Below, in pieces: positions 8,695 through 17,274 of a DNA stretch of 64,000 nt. Source of the stretch: an uncultured Pelagibacteraceae bacterium (lineage in GTDB: Bacteria > Pseudomonadota > Alphaproteobacteria > Pelagibacterales > Pelagibacteraceae). The DNA is taken from contig CACMCJ010000002.1 of NCBI GenBank assembly GCA_902612235.1, positions 1-64,000 of the forward strand, in the 5' to 3' direction. Each line of letters starts with the position of its first letter. Position 1 is the first letter of the stretch. Made by a program: the position numbers and the translations under genes. The notes beneath the pieces are model-generated. The model did no database searches. It saw only the letters and a list, made by a program, of their open reading frames with translations, and was not told the origin of the DNA.

Positions 8695-9492
8695 ATGAGC
8701 AATCTTATTTCTCAAAATTTAAACATGATATTTAAAACTCCTAAGGGAGAAACTGTCCATGCTCTAAAAGATTTAAATTTTACAATTAAAAAAGGAGAGT
8801 TGCTTACTGTGCTTGGACCTTCAGGTTGTGGAAAGACAACTTTATTAAATATTACAGCAGGATTTATTAGACCAACCTCAGGAAAAATTACCCTTAATAA
8901 TAAAGAAATTAATGGACCAGGTGTTGATAGAGGAATGGTTTTTCAGCAAGGCGCTTTGTTTGAATGGTTAACTGTTGCTGAGAATGTAAATTTTGGTTTG
9001 AGAATGAAAGAGGAAGATGCTGCTCAAACTCAAAAGAAAGTTGAAGAATGGTTAGATATAGTTGGACTAAAAGGTTTTGGAAATACTCCTACCTATCAAT
9101 TATCTGGAGGAATGCAGCAAAGGGTTGCTTTAGCAAGATGTTTGATTAATGACCCAGAGTTAATATTGATGGATGAACCTTTAGGTGCTTTAGATGCTTT
9201 GACAAGAGAAAAAATGCAATCTTTAGTTCTCAAAATATGGAAAGAAACTGGAAAGACAATTATTCTTATTACACATTCTGTTGAGGAAGCTTTGTTACTT
9301 GGAGAAAAAGTTTATGTAATGGCACCAAGACCAGGAAGAATACATAAAGAATATAAATTACCTTTCGCATCAATGGGTCTTAAAGAAGACTTAAGAGATA
9401 TAAAAAACAATAAAGAGTTTGTTTCTAAAAGAGAGGAAATTCTTTCAATGATATGGGACATGGAAGAGGAAATAATGGGAAAAGAAAATTAA
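8695..9492 (+). CDS. tauB: Taurine ABC transporter, ATP-binding subunit
   Basis: This is an ABC ATPase of 265 residues with Walker A GPSGCGKTT (residues 41-49), signature LSGGMQQR (136-143) and Walker B LILMDEP (156-162). It belongs to the nitrate/sulfonate/taurine group, as shown also by ILITHSVEEALLLGEKV. It powers import through TauC. The stop codon abuts the start of tauC (next base), so the two are translationally coupled. Confidence 0.9.
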   Translation: MSNLISQNLNMIFKTPKGETVHALKDLNFTIKKGELLTVLGPSGCGKTTLLNITAGFIRPTSGKITLNNKEINGPGVDRGMVFQQGALFEWLTVAENVNFGLRMKEEDAAQTQKKVEEWLDIVGLKGFGNTPTYQLSGGMQQRVALARCLINDPELILMDEPLGALDALTREKMQSLVLKIWKETGKTIILITHSVEEALLLGEKVYVMAPRPGRIHKEYKLPFASMGLKEDLRDIKNNKEFVSKREEILSMIWDMEEEIMGKEN

Positions 9493-11400
9493 ATGATTAC
9501 AGGTTTTTTAACATTTCTATTTTTCTTCGCGATCATTGGGTGTGTTTTATACGGAAGAAAATTAATTAGAACTGAAAAAGTCGACGCTGTTTTCGGGAAT
9601 CCTGAGAGAGCAAAAGGAGGTATTCATTGGGTAATTGTAGGAAGTAGTTTTCTTTTATTGGTTTGGCTTTATTATTCCTGGGACATAGCTAAGTCTTTTT
9701 TTCCAAAGTCAGCAAATGAGCTTTGCCAAGTTGGTAAAGTAAATGAGTCTCTTCTTTCACTTAAATATCTATTTCCAATAGATGAACGTCAGTTAAAGAG
9801 TACATCGGTAATAGAAACCGAAACAGAAAATTTAAACAAAATCACTATTGAAATAGAAAAATCAGATATCAAAAATCAAGATAAAAGTAAGTTACTTAAT
9901 TTTGTCTCTCAAACTAAAAATACAATACCATTGCTAACAAATGAAAAACTTTTAAATAACGATACTAGAGAACAAATTAAATTAATTAATGAAAAAATTA
10001 TAAATTTAACCGAGAACTTTAAAAAAAGTGATTATCCCAATGAGAGTGCTGAACAAAAATTAGAGAGAATTGAAGCTGCTAAGGAAGAAGGTTCCTGGAA
10101 AGCATCAAGTACCTCGATTGAAAATACAATCGAAATTCCCTTTATTCCAAAAACAAAACGAGGTTTAAAATTTCAGGCTGCAGCTGCAGAATTAAATTTA
10201 ATAAGTGATGAATTCTTTGAGCTTAAAAATCACAATGAACAATATACTTCCGCCTTAGAAAAACTAAAAAAAGAAATAAAAGAATATAGAACTAGTGCTA
10301 GCTCTTCTGAGGAAATTTCTTCTTCATTAGCAAAAGATATTCTTAAGATCGCGAGAAGAATTGAATATGCGAGTATTTTTCCACCCAATACTCTTAGAGA
10401 CATGCAGGCATCAATAATCGATTTTGATAATGTACAAAAAAAGGAGCAAGGCAATCTTAGATGGGTTGATATTCTTTTGTTTCCATCAGGAACGATCATT
10501 TCTAGTGGTCCTAGTTGTTCAGAACAAGGATCTGGTAGATGGCTTCCAAAACCATCGGATACAATAAATAAATTTACATTAATGTTAAATCCTAATGTTG
10601 GTTATAAACAAATTCCATTAATTTGGTACAAGATGATGGACGTAAGTAAAATTATTGGTTTTTTAATACCTGATTGGTTTGCAGATATTTTACCTGGCGA
10701 TTATCCAGTTCATAATGAACAAGGTGAAGTTAAGCCCAATTTTAAAAGTAAAGTTTTAAGTTTTGTAACTGGGGACTTTAATTTATTTAAAATTCCAATT
10801 CCTACTGGCCATATATGGGATTCATTTTTGAGGGTATTTCTTGGTTTAGTTGCAGGAATAATTGTTGGAGTTCCATTAGGCTTATTTATGGGATTAAATA
10901 GATTTGCAAAAGGATTTTTTGATCCTTTAATAGAACTTTATAGACCGGTTCCACCATTAGCATGGGCTCCATTAGTTATTTCAGTTCTAGGAATAGACAA
11001 TCTTGGAAAAGTATTTTTACTATTTATGGTATCTTTATCGATAATGATAATTTCAGCTAGAGCTGGTGCATCTGGAACTCAATTATCAAAAATCCACGCG
11101 GCACATTCTCTTGGGGCATCCAAATGGCAAATACTTAGACATGTTATTTTTCCAAATTCCTTACCAGAAATACTGACAGGAATAAGAGTGGCAACAGGAA
11201 TGTGTTGGGGTACATTAGTTGCTGCAGAATTTTTAGCTGGAACTACTGGTGTTGGTTTTGTAGAAAATGTCGCGAAAAAATATTTCCAATATGAAGTAAT
11301 ATGGATCACGATATTTATTATGGGAATGCTTGGATTAATTTTTGATATCACTATACGAAAGATCATTGAAAAAACTATACCGTGGCGAGGAAAAGGTTAA
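9493..11400 (+). CDS. tauC: Taurine ABC transporter permease with large N-terminal coiled-coil insertion
   Basis: The product has 635 residues, over twice the usual 250-280 of TauC/SsuC. Two membrane helices (about 3-20 and 45-65) are followed by a long charged region (about 100-330) rich in Glu/Lys heptad-like runs, probably coiled-coil, then a standard permease domain from about residue 435 to the end. That domain has the EAA loop (AHSLGASKWQILRHVIFPNS) that docks on TauB. The insert faces the periplasm if TM2 runs inside-out, so it may meet TauA or span to the envelope; this is inference. Permease part is certain; substrate from context. Confidence 0.85.
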   Translation: MITGFLTFLFFFAIIGCVLYGRKLIRTEKVDAVFGNPERAKGGIHWVIVGSSFLLLVWLYYSWDIAKSFFPKSANELCQVGKVNESLLSLKYLFPIDERQLKSTSVIETETENLNKITIEIEKSDIKNQDKSKLLNFVSQTKNTIPLLTNEKLLNNDTREQIKLINEKIINLTENFKKSDYPNESAEQKLERIEAAKEEGSWKASSTSIENTIEIPFIPKTKRGLKFQAAAAELNLISDEFFELKNHNEQYTSALEKLKKEIKEYRTSASSSEEISSSLAKDILKIARRIEYASIFPPNTLRDMQASIIDFDNVQKKEQGNLRWVDILLFPSGTIISSGPSCSEQGSGRWLPKPSDTINKFTLMLNPNVGYKQIPLIWYKMMDVSKIIGFLIPDWFADILPGDYPVHNEQGEVKPNFKSKVLSFVTGDFNLFKIPIPTGHIWDSFLRVFLGLVAGIIVGVPLGLFMGLNRFAKGFFDPLIELYRPVPPLAWAPLVISVLGIDNLGKVFLLFMVSLSIMIISARAGASGTQLSKIHAAHSLGASKWQILRHVIFPNSLPEILTGIRVATGMCWGTLVAAEFLAGTTGVGFVENVAKKYFQYEVIWITIFIMGMLGLIFDITIRKIIEKTIPWRGKG

Positions 11401-11417
11401 TTTAATTAGATAATTTT

Positions 11418-12110
11418 ATGATTGGAATACTTGGTGGCATGGGCACACAAGCAGGATTGGATTTTTGTTCTAAACTCGCAAAGCTTAATAGAGGAAAACC
11501 TGATCAAAAATATCCTCTTTTTATTTTATATAATAAGGCTAATATTCCTGATCGAAAACAAAATCTAAGAAAATATAATAAAGTTTTGCGCAGTCTTGTA
11601 TATGGATGCAAGTTTTTACAAAAAAATAAGTGTAAGTTTATATCAATTCCATGTAACACAGCACATTATTGGTACAGAGATTTAAAAAAGAAAGTAAAGA
11701 TACCAATTTTGAACATGCCAGAGATTGTATATTTAAATGCAGAAAAAAATTGTAAAAAAAATTCTAAAATTGGCCTTTTGGCAACAGACGTAACCATAAA
11801 AACTGGAATATACAGTCATTATTTTAGTAAAAAATTTTCATTAATTACTCCCAATAAAAACCTACAGATAAAAAGTGTAAATAAATCAATAAAGTTGGTA
11901 AAAATGGGTAAAACTAAAGAAGCAGAGAAAGCAATTAAGCCTGCAGTAAATTATTTAATCAAAATGAACTGTAAAAAAATCATTTTAGGGTGTACAGAGT
12001 TGCCAATCGCAATATTTGCATATAAGTCTTTTAAAAAAGCTAAGCTATCAAAAACATTTATGGACCCAAATTTAATTTTAGCTGAAGCTTCTATGAGGAG
12101 ATATAAATGA
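11418..12110 (+). CDS. Aspartate/glutamate racemase family protein
   Basis: The 230-residue protein has the Asp/Glu racemase layout: MIGILGGMGTQAGLDF at the start, PCNTAHYWY with the first catalytic Cys around residue 78, and LGCTELPIAI with the second near residue 195. The fold makes a cofactor-independent two-cysteine racemase. It lies 17 bp downstream of tauC and overlaps the next gene by 4 bp, so it is part of the tau operon. Substrate is unknown; a sulfonated amino acid such as cysteate is a possibility only because of the context. Confidence 0.75.
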   Translation: MIGILGGMGTQAGLDFCSKLAKLNRGKPDQKYPLFILYNKANIPDRKQNLRKYNKVLRSLVYGCKFLQKNKCKFISIPCNTAHYWYRDLKKKVKIPILNMPEIVYLNAEKNCKKNSKIGLLATDVTIKTGIYSHYFSKKFSLITPNKNLQIKSVNKSIKLVKMGKTKEAEKAIKPAVNYLIKMNCKKIILGCTELPIAIFAYKSFKKAKLSKTFMDPNLILAEASMRRYK

Positions 12111-12541
12111 AAAAAATAACATTTTTTATTATAATTTTTATTTCTTTTTCTTTAAATGCTGATGAAAATGCTAAAGAAAAAAAAGTTGCCAAGTATGTAA
12201 TGGAGAATATTCAAAAAGACTATGTAAATTGTTATAGTTTTTATAAAGTTGCTGCTCAAAGTTTTAAAGATGCTGGAAAAGATAAAACCATTATTGATAG
12301 TTTAGAAAATAGTGCAGATGTTTCTTTAAAATATAATTATGATCTTGGGGAAATTATGGGGTTAAACCCAGAAGTAATGTCTCAAATGACAAAAGATAAT
12401 GTGAATAAATTTGTAGGATTAGCAAAAAAAGATTTTTCCTCCCTTGCTAAAAATTATGGCATGATGTGTAAAAATTTAGTTGAGAACCCAGAACAAAGAA
12501 CTGATTTTTGGGAACAAAAAGCAAATAAGAAATTTAAGTGA
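12107..12541 (+). CDS. Small secreted protein of unknown function
   Basis: A 144-residue product with a signal peptide (MKKITFFIIIFISFSLNA) and a mature part rich in Lys, Asn and Asp that is predicted mostly helical. Three Cys-free stretches and two Cys (about 39 and 119) may form a periplasmic disulfide. No known family is recognised. It overlaps the racemase stop by 4 bp (ATGA) and the next start by 4 bp, so it belongs to the tau operon. Confidence 0.6.
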   Translation: MKKITFFIIIFISFSLNADENAKEKKVAKYVMENIQKDYVNCYSFYKVAAQSFKDAGKDKTIIDSLENSADVSLKYNYDLGEIMGLNPEVMSQMTKDNVNKFVGLAKKDFSSLAKNYGMMCKNLVENPEQRTDFWEQKANKKFK

Positions 12542-13546
12542 AAAAAAAACTTTTAAAATTAAAAATTAAACAAATTTTTCTAAAATATAAACTTTCAAAT
12601 AAGCACGCTGAAATTTGTTCAAATTACTTGATTAAAGCTGAACTTGCAGAAGCTAAAGGTCATGGAATATCTCGATTAAAAAATGTATTGTAATAGGTTA
12701 AAAGCAAAAGTAATTAATCCTAAACCAAAAATAAAAATAAAAAAAATTAGTCCTTCTGTTTCATATGTAAATGCTGACAATGGTATAGGTTTTGTAGGTG
12801 CTGATATAGGTATTAAACAAGCTATTAAAAACGCAAAAAAAACTGGGATAGGTTTAGTCGCTGTAAAAAAAAGTGGACATTATGGACTTTCAAGTTTTTA
12901 TGCTGAACAAGCAGTCAAAAATAAATTGATGGTTTTTTGTTTTACTAATGCACCAGCTGCTTTAGCTCCTTATGGTGCAAAAAAATCTCTTTTTGGGACT
13001 AATCCAATTTGTTTTGGCGTTCCAACAGGAAAGGTTCCTTTTATTTTCGACGGTTCAACATCAATTATTAATAGAGGTCACATAAGAAGAGCTGAAAAAT
13101 TAGGTCTAAAAATTCCTTACGGTGTTGCACTTAATAAACATGGAAAGATGACTACAAATGCAAAAGAAGCTCTCATGGGCACTCAATTACCTATCGCAGG
13201 TTTTAAAGGCTCTGGTTTAGCTTGGATGGTAGATATTTTAAGCGGCGTATTAACAGGATGCAGTCATGGGGGCAAAACTAAAGATCCTTTTGACGATTTT
13301 ACGGGCCCTCAAAACATAGGGCATTTATTTATTACTATTAATCCAAAAATTTTTATCGGCAGCAGATTTATTAAAGAAATGAAAAAAAATATAAATCGTG
13401 TAAAAAAACTTCCAAAAGCAAAAGGATTTTCAAATATATTATATCCAGGGGAAAGGAAAAATAAGATATATAAAAAAAATTTAAATAAAGATATACGTAT
13501 TCCTGCTAAAATTTTAAAAGAAATGGAAAATTTAAATGTTATCTAA
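12538..13546 (+). pseudogene. Ldh_2 family (malate/L-lactate/sulfolactate-type) dehydrogenase, interrupted by a frameshift
   Basis: The N-terminal 50 residues read in one frame from a GTG at 12538 (overlapping the previous stop) and end in GHGISRLKNVL and a stop. The rest reads in the next frame from 12683, starting YCNRLKAKVINPKP, and continues to 13546 with KKSGHYGLSSFYAEQAV and GFKGSGLAWMVDILSGVLTG, all Ldh_2 signatures. Together they give a normal length of about 336 residues; the GHGIS and SGHYG His motifs are both present. The break is at an A6 run (12678-12683), where removing one A restores the frame. Ldh_2 members include ComC, an (R)-sulfolactate dehydrogenase, a plausible role near suyAB. 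It could be a sequencing error, real decay, or slippage. Confidence 0.75.
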
Positions 13547-14444
13547 AAAAAAAATAATTTGTCCTGATAATTTGTTAAAAATTGCAAAAACTATAGGACC
13601 TGTAAAAGCAGTAATAGTCAATGCTGGTAGAAAAGTTGCTATAGAATCTGCCAGACAAGCAGTTGACTCAAATTTGATTATTCCAGTTTTTGTTGGTGAC
13701 AGAACTGTAATAGAAAATATTTCAAAAGAAATTAGTTGGGATATTTCTAAGTATGAGATTATTCATGAACCAATTGAAAATAATACTGCCCCCATAGCTG
13801 CAAAATTAGCAAGTGAGGGAAAAGTAAAAATCATTGTAAAGGGTCACATTCATACAGACGTTTTAATGAAATCAGTTTTAAAAAGGGATTTAAATTTAAT
13901 TGGAAAAAAAAGGCTTAGTCATGTCTGGCATATGACGCTTGAAAAAAATGATAAGCCATTCATAATTACTGATGGGGCTTTAAATGTTTTGCCAAAGTTA
14001 GAAACTAAAATGCATATACTTAAAAATTCTGTAGATTTTGCAAAAAGAATTGGAATATCAAAACCAAAAGTGTCTATTTTATCAGCCACTGAAGAAGTCT
14101 TAGAAAGTGTACCTAGCTCGATCGAAGCAAAAGAAATAACAAAAAGAGCTCGAGATGAAGGAATAGATGCAGATGTTTTTGGTCCGATGGCTTTTGATAA
14201 TTCAGTTTCAGAAAAAGCTGCTGAGATAAAAGGTATAAAAAATGTTGTAGCTGGAAAAACTGATATATTAATTGTTCCGAATGTCGAAGCAGGAAACGGT
14301 CTAGTTAAAATGATGATTTTTTTTATGGGAGCTTGTGCAGCTGGAGTTGTGGTAGGTGGTAAAGTTCCAGTCGTTATCACTAGCAGAGCTGACGATACTC
14401 AAGCAAGATTGGCTTCAATTGCAGCTGCTGTGGTTTCTCTTTAA
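13536..14444 (+). CDS. pta: Phosphate acetyl/butyryl transferase (Pta-type)
   Basis: A 302-residue PTA/PTB family protein (phosphotransacetylase catalytic domain), with IIVKGHIHTDVLMKSVL, the substrate-loop ITDGALNVLP, SATEEV, DADVFGPMAFDNSVS and NVEAGNGLVKMM. It exchanges phosphate for CoA on an acyl phosphate. Xsc in this region releases acetyl phosphate, so conversion to acetyl-CoA is the expected job; the length is the short form without N-terminal DRTGG region. It overlaps the Ldh_2 gene by 11 bp and is followed without gap by a methyltransferase. Could act on butyryl phosphate, but Xsc context favours acetyl. Confidence 0.85.
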   Translation: MLSKKKIICPDNLLKIAKTIGPVKAVIVNAGRKVAIESARQAVDSNLIIPVFVGDRTVIENISKEISWDISKYEIIHEPIENNTAPIAAKLASEGKVKIIVKGHIHTDVLMKSVLKRDLNLIGKKRLSHVWHMTLEKNDKPFIITDGALNVLPKLETKMHILKNSVDFAKRIGISKPKVSILSATEEVLESVPSSIEAKEITKRARDEGIDADVFGPMAFDNSVSEKAAEIKGIKNVVAGKTDILIVPNVEAGNGLVKMMIFFMGACAAGVVVGGKVPVVITSRADDTQARLASIAAAVVSL

Positions 14445-15154
14445 TGAGAAAATTAAAAAATTGGGATAATAAAACTTGGTTATCATCTAAAAAATATATT
14501 TCTCATTTTAATAAGTTTTTGAGTAAAAAAATAAAATTTAAAAAAAATACTCAAATTCTTGATATTGGTTGTGGTAGAGCAAATATTATTAGTGCTTTAC
14601 ATAATAAATACAAATTTCATAATAAACCTATTGGAGTAGATGTAGTAAAAAATAAAAATATAAAAAAAAATATCATATTTAAAAAAACTGATGGTATTAA
14701 TTTTTTAAATACAAATAAAAAAAAATTTAATCTTATTTTGCTTAAACAAACTATTCATTTTTTTTCACCTAAACAACTAAACGTTTTTTTGAACCTTGCT
14801 AAAGAAAGTTTAGCACCAAAAGGTAAATTATTGATTTTTTCTCTTAAAATAAAAAATAATAAAATACCTTGTTTTAAAAAAATGAAAACCAAGCTAGAAA
14901 AAAGTCTTAAAAGAGATGAATATTTATTCAAAATTATTAAGAAAAATCTAAAAAAAACTAAAAATTCTTATTTTAATTTTAAAGTTGAGGTACCAATGAA
15001 AAAATATCTAAGGATGGTAAAATTAAGGTATATTTCATGTTTACTTAATTTCAAAAATGAAGAAATTAATAAGGGACTTAACGAAATTAAATTAAAGTAT
15101 GATAATGTTATTAAATTTGTAGATAGCTTAAAATGTATATCATTTGTTAAATAA
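14444..15154 (+). CDS. Class I SAM-dependent methyltransferase
   Basis: This 236-residue protein has TQILDIGCGRANIISAL (SAM-binding loop, residues about 36-53) and GVDVV in place of the acidic second strand, followed by LILLKQTIHFF in strand 4, and a Lys-rich C-terminus. Substrate is unknown. The start ATG overlaps the pta stop by one base, so it is the last gene of the tau operon. Its end overlaps the convergent FkbM gene by 15 bp. Confidence 0.65.
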   Translation: MRKLKNWDNKTWLSSKKYISHFNKFLSKKIKFKKNTQILDIGCGRANIISALHNKYKFHNKPIGVDVVKNKNIKKNIIFKKTDGINFLNTNKKKFNLILLKQTIHFFSPKQLNVFLNLAKESLAPKGKLLIFSLKIKNNKIPCFKKMKTKLEKSLKRDEYLFKIIKKNLKKTKNSYFNFKVEVPMKKYLRMVKLRYISCLLNFKNEEINKGLNEIKLKYDNVIKFVDSLKCISFVK

Positions 15155-15847
15155 ATGACTACAATAGCTAGAGCCAGACCAAATTTTTTTATAACCTTTA
15201 CTATTTAAAAATTGATAAATTTTATCTTCCTTAATTTGAATTTCCCTTTGTTCCGAATTCAGCTCCCTATAGCCCAATATCTCCACACAAATTAAGGATG
15301 GATCATATGTCTTAAAGTCAAGTGTTTTCAGAACTTTCATCTCTGCTCCCTCTATATCGATGTTTAAAAAATCGATTTTTTTATTTTTATATTTTGAATT
15401 ATCTAAAATATTTTGAATAGTTTGACATTTTACTTTTCTTTCATGAAAATTTCCTTGAAAATTTTCCTTAGCTACCTCTTTATTAGTTGTATTCAGTTGA
15501 CTAAATTTTTTTTGATAAAAAAAAGAAATCTCTCCTTCCTCATCAGAGACTGCAGTTTGTAAGTTTAAATCACCAGGTCTTAGAAAATTGAATAGATCTA
15601 TAGAAAATTTGTTAACATCAACGTTAATACCTTCCCAACCTTTTTTAAATAATAGATGAGTATTGTTTCTTTGAATTGGGTGATGAGCACCAATATCTAC
15701 ATATAATCCTCTACCTTTTTTTTTATTAAATACCTCAATAGCTATGTCCTCGCCATCCATGGCGTAAGATTTTCTTTTAATAAAATACTTATTTTTTAAA
15801 TAAATATTTTGTAAAATATGAATTTTATTTATTAGCCTGTCAAACAT
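15140..15847 (-). CDS. FkbM family methyltransferase
   Basis: The 235-residue protein has GEDIAIEVF, then YVDIGAHHPIQRNNTHLLFKKGWEGINVDV, the FkbM SAM fold, and FLNIDIEGAEMKVLKTLDF with the acidic residues of motif II. The 'IGAhHP..nNT' form is shared by the gene at 62165-62872, so these two are close relatives. It probably methylates a surface sugar; no glycan gene is next to it, so its partner is elsewhere. Convergent with the tau operon end. Confidence 0.85.
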   Translation of the reverse strand: MFDRLINKIHILQNIYLKNKYFIKRKSYAMDGEDIAIEVFNKKKGRGLYVDIGAHHPIQRNNTHLLFKKGWEGINVDVNKFSIDLFNFLRPGDLNLQTAVSDEEGEISFFYQKKFSQLNTTNKEVAKENFQGNFHERKVKCQTIQNILDNSKYKNKKIDFLNIDIEGAEMKVLKTLDFKTYDPSLICVEILGYRELNSEQREIQIKEDKIYQFLNSKGYKKIWSGSSYCSHLFNK

Positions 15848-15883
15848 AAGTTTTTTTAACCTATGTTTGACAAAATAAAAACT

Positions 15884-16207
15884 TTATTTTCCAGGCTCTT
15901 TGTAAGTAGATGCCATTTTCTGAGCAGTCTTAGCAATTTCATTTAGATTTACGTCTTCTAAAATCGTAAAATCTGAAACAGCGCCGCTTGAAGTTGCAAC
16001 CATTGCAGCTGCAGCAACTTGATCAAAAGTTCCTTCGATCTCTGCCAAAAAGTCATACTTGCCTCTTAGTCCAGCATATCGTGTAACTTTTGCTCCTACT
16101 GAAGCAGCTAAAGCTGATGTTGCAGCTTTTCTATCGGTAGTCGGATTACTAACAAATCCCCCAAGACCTTTAGCTGTGTAACATCCTAGCGTAATAAATT
16201 TAGCCAT
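15884..16207 (-). CDS. GYD-domain protein
   Basis: A 107-residue protein of the GYD family (MAKFITLGCYTAKGLGGF..., GLRGKYDFLAEIEG and AVSDFTILEDVN). The fold is a ferredoxin-like barrel that forms dimers; family function is not known. A strong ribosome site (AGAAAGGGG) precedes it. It is the last of a run of five small genes (to 17655), three of which have related barrel folds. Confidence 0.85.
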   Translation of the reverse strand: MAKFITLGCYTAKGLGGFVSNPTTDRKAATSALAASVGAKVTRYAGLRGKYDFLAEIEGTFDQVAAAAMVATSSGAVSDFTILEDVNLNEIAKTAQKMASTYKEPGK

Positions 16208-16219
16208 TTATCCCCTTTC

Positions 16220-16513
16220 TCATTTCTCGATTACAACTGTACCAGAGTGGGGATCTGTTACTCCCAAATCCGGTGACAGTTCTTCCAAAGTGTACCGAAG
16301 CGTATCCAAAAATTCAATCATTTTTGGTCTTGCTTTTGCAATATCATCCTCAGAATTCCATTCACCTATCATAAAAAATTCGTTAGGCTTTGTCTCAACA
16401 TATTTAGCTGAAGTCTGCCCGTCGAACTTTGGCATCTCATCTATTTTTTTCAAATATTCTTCTCTGTTAGATGATTTCACTTTGCATCTAACAATATTCA
16501 TAAACTTTGCCAT
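16220..16513 (-). CDS. ABM-type (antibiotic biosynthesis monooxygenase) barrel protein
   Basis: A 97-residue ferredoxin-like protein with the ABM pattern: FMNIVRCKVKSSNREEYLKKI, FMIGEWNSEDDIAKARPKMIEFLDTLR. Members act as small cofactor-free or heme-binding oxygenases or as sensors; which one cannot be told. It is preceded by a strong GGAG ribosome site and lies 12 bp from the GYD gene. Confidence 0.75.
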   Translation of the reverse strand: MAKFMNIVRCKVKSSNREEYLKKIDEMPKFDGQTSAKYVETKPNEFFMIGEWNSEDDIAKARPKMIEFLDTLRYTLEELSPDLGVTDPHSGTVVIEK

Positions 16514-16521
16514 GTATCTCC

Positions 16522-16938
16522 TTAAACGTAAATTTTATCAGCCAACCCATAACAAAGAAGAGCGCTGATAATAACAAGAACAAGTGGAGCATATATTCCA
16601 TCGTTTCTAGTTTTTTTAGTCAAACCTGTTTTATCAATTTTTAATGTATAAAAATTTGTAACTAATATTGAAACATTTATTATAAAAACTAAGTTAAAGA
16701 ATGCCCAAGTAGCTTCCAAACCGCCCGATCTTATAAAAGCAACATAAATTGCCATTAGAACAATTGCGATCATGAATGAACCCGCAAATCTCGTAATTAA
16801 AGTAGCAGTTTTATCTACTCCTCTACCCTTTAGAAATTTTTTAGTATCAAAGACTAATTGGTAAGCGTAACTACCAACTATAATAAAATGTGCTAAGTAG
16901 ATTATTAAATAAAATGCGTTTCCAAATTTATCGATCAT
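16522..16938 (-). CDS. Four-helix membrane protein of unknown function
   Basis: The 138-residue product has four hydrophobic segments (about 8-28, 47-66, 78-97, 112-132) and a Lys/Asn-rich loop TKKTRNDG before the last. No family is recognised. A strong AAAGGAGA ribosome site lies before the start. The position inside the small-barrel-protein cluster suggests a membrane partner for one of them; this is inference only. Confidence 0.6.
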   Translation of the reverse strand: MIDKFGNAFYLIIYLAHFIIVGSYAYQLVFDTKKFLKGRGVDKTATLITRFAGSFMIAIVLMAIYVAFIRSGGLEATWAFFNLVFIINVSILVTNFYTLKIDKTGLTKKTRNDGIYAPLVLVIISALLCYGLADKIYV

Positions 16939-16956
16939 AATTATCTCCTTTTTTTG

Positions 16957-17262
16957 TTAATATGTATTAGACTCTTCGCAGATCACTATTGGACTTGATG
17001 GGTCTGTTGCAGTTCTTCTATGAACAACTATCTTTTGATGCTCTGGAGAATTATACCAACCAAGAGCTTTTTCCTTATTAGGAAATTCAATTACAACTGT
17101 AAGAGATTTTTCTTCACCTTCTTTAATTAGTTTATTCGGAGTTCTAACAAGAAATTTTCCTTGAAATGGTTTTATAGTTTCGGCTACTTTACTTGCATAT
17201 TCTTTTGCAAACATATCATTATCTTTTATTGTGGGCATTGCTACTAAATAGGCTTTTGTCAT
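16957..17262 (-). CDS. DUF1330 family protein
   Basis: A 101-residue protein with the DUF1330 pattern: KAYLVAMPTIKDNDMFAKEYASKV, GKFLVRTPNK, TVVIEFPNKEKALGWYNSPEHQKIVVHR. The family folds as a dimeric alpha/beta barrel; its function is unknown, though ABM-like small-molecule handling is often assumed. It sits in the same operon as the ABM and GYD genes, with a GGAG ribosome site. Confidence 0.85.
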   Translation of the reverse strand: MTKAYLVAMPTIKDNDMFAKEYASKVAETIKPFQGKFLVRTPNKLIKEGEEKSLTVVIEFPNKEKALGWYNSPEHQKIVVHRRTATDPSSPIVICEESNTY

Positions 17263-17274
17263 TTAAACTCCTTT

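Noticed and set aside
11079-11366. Minus-strand reading frame inside tauC
   Set aside because: Overlaps the conserved permease domain and has no ribosome site or family match.
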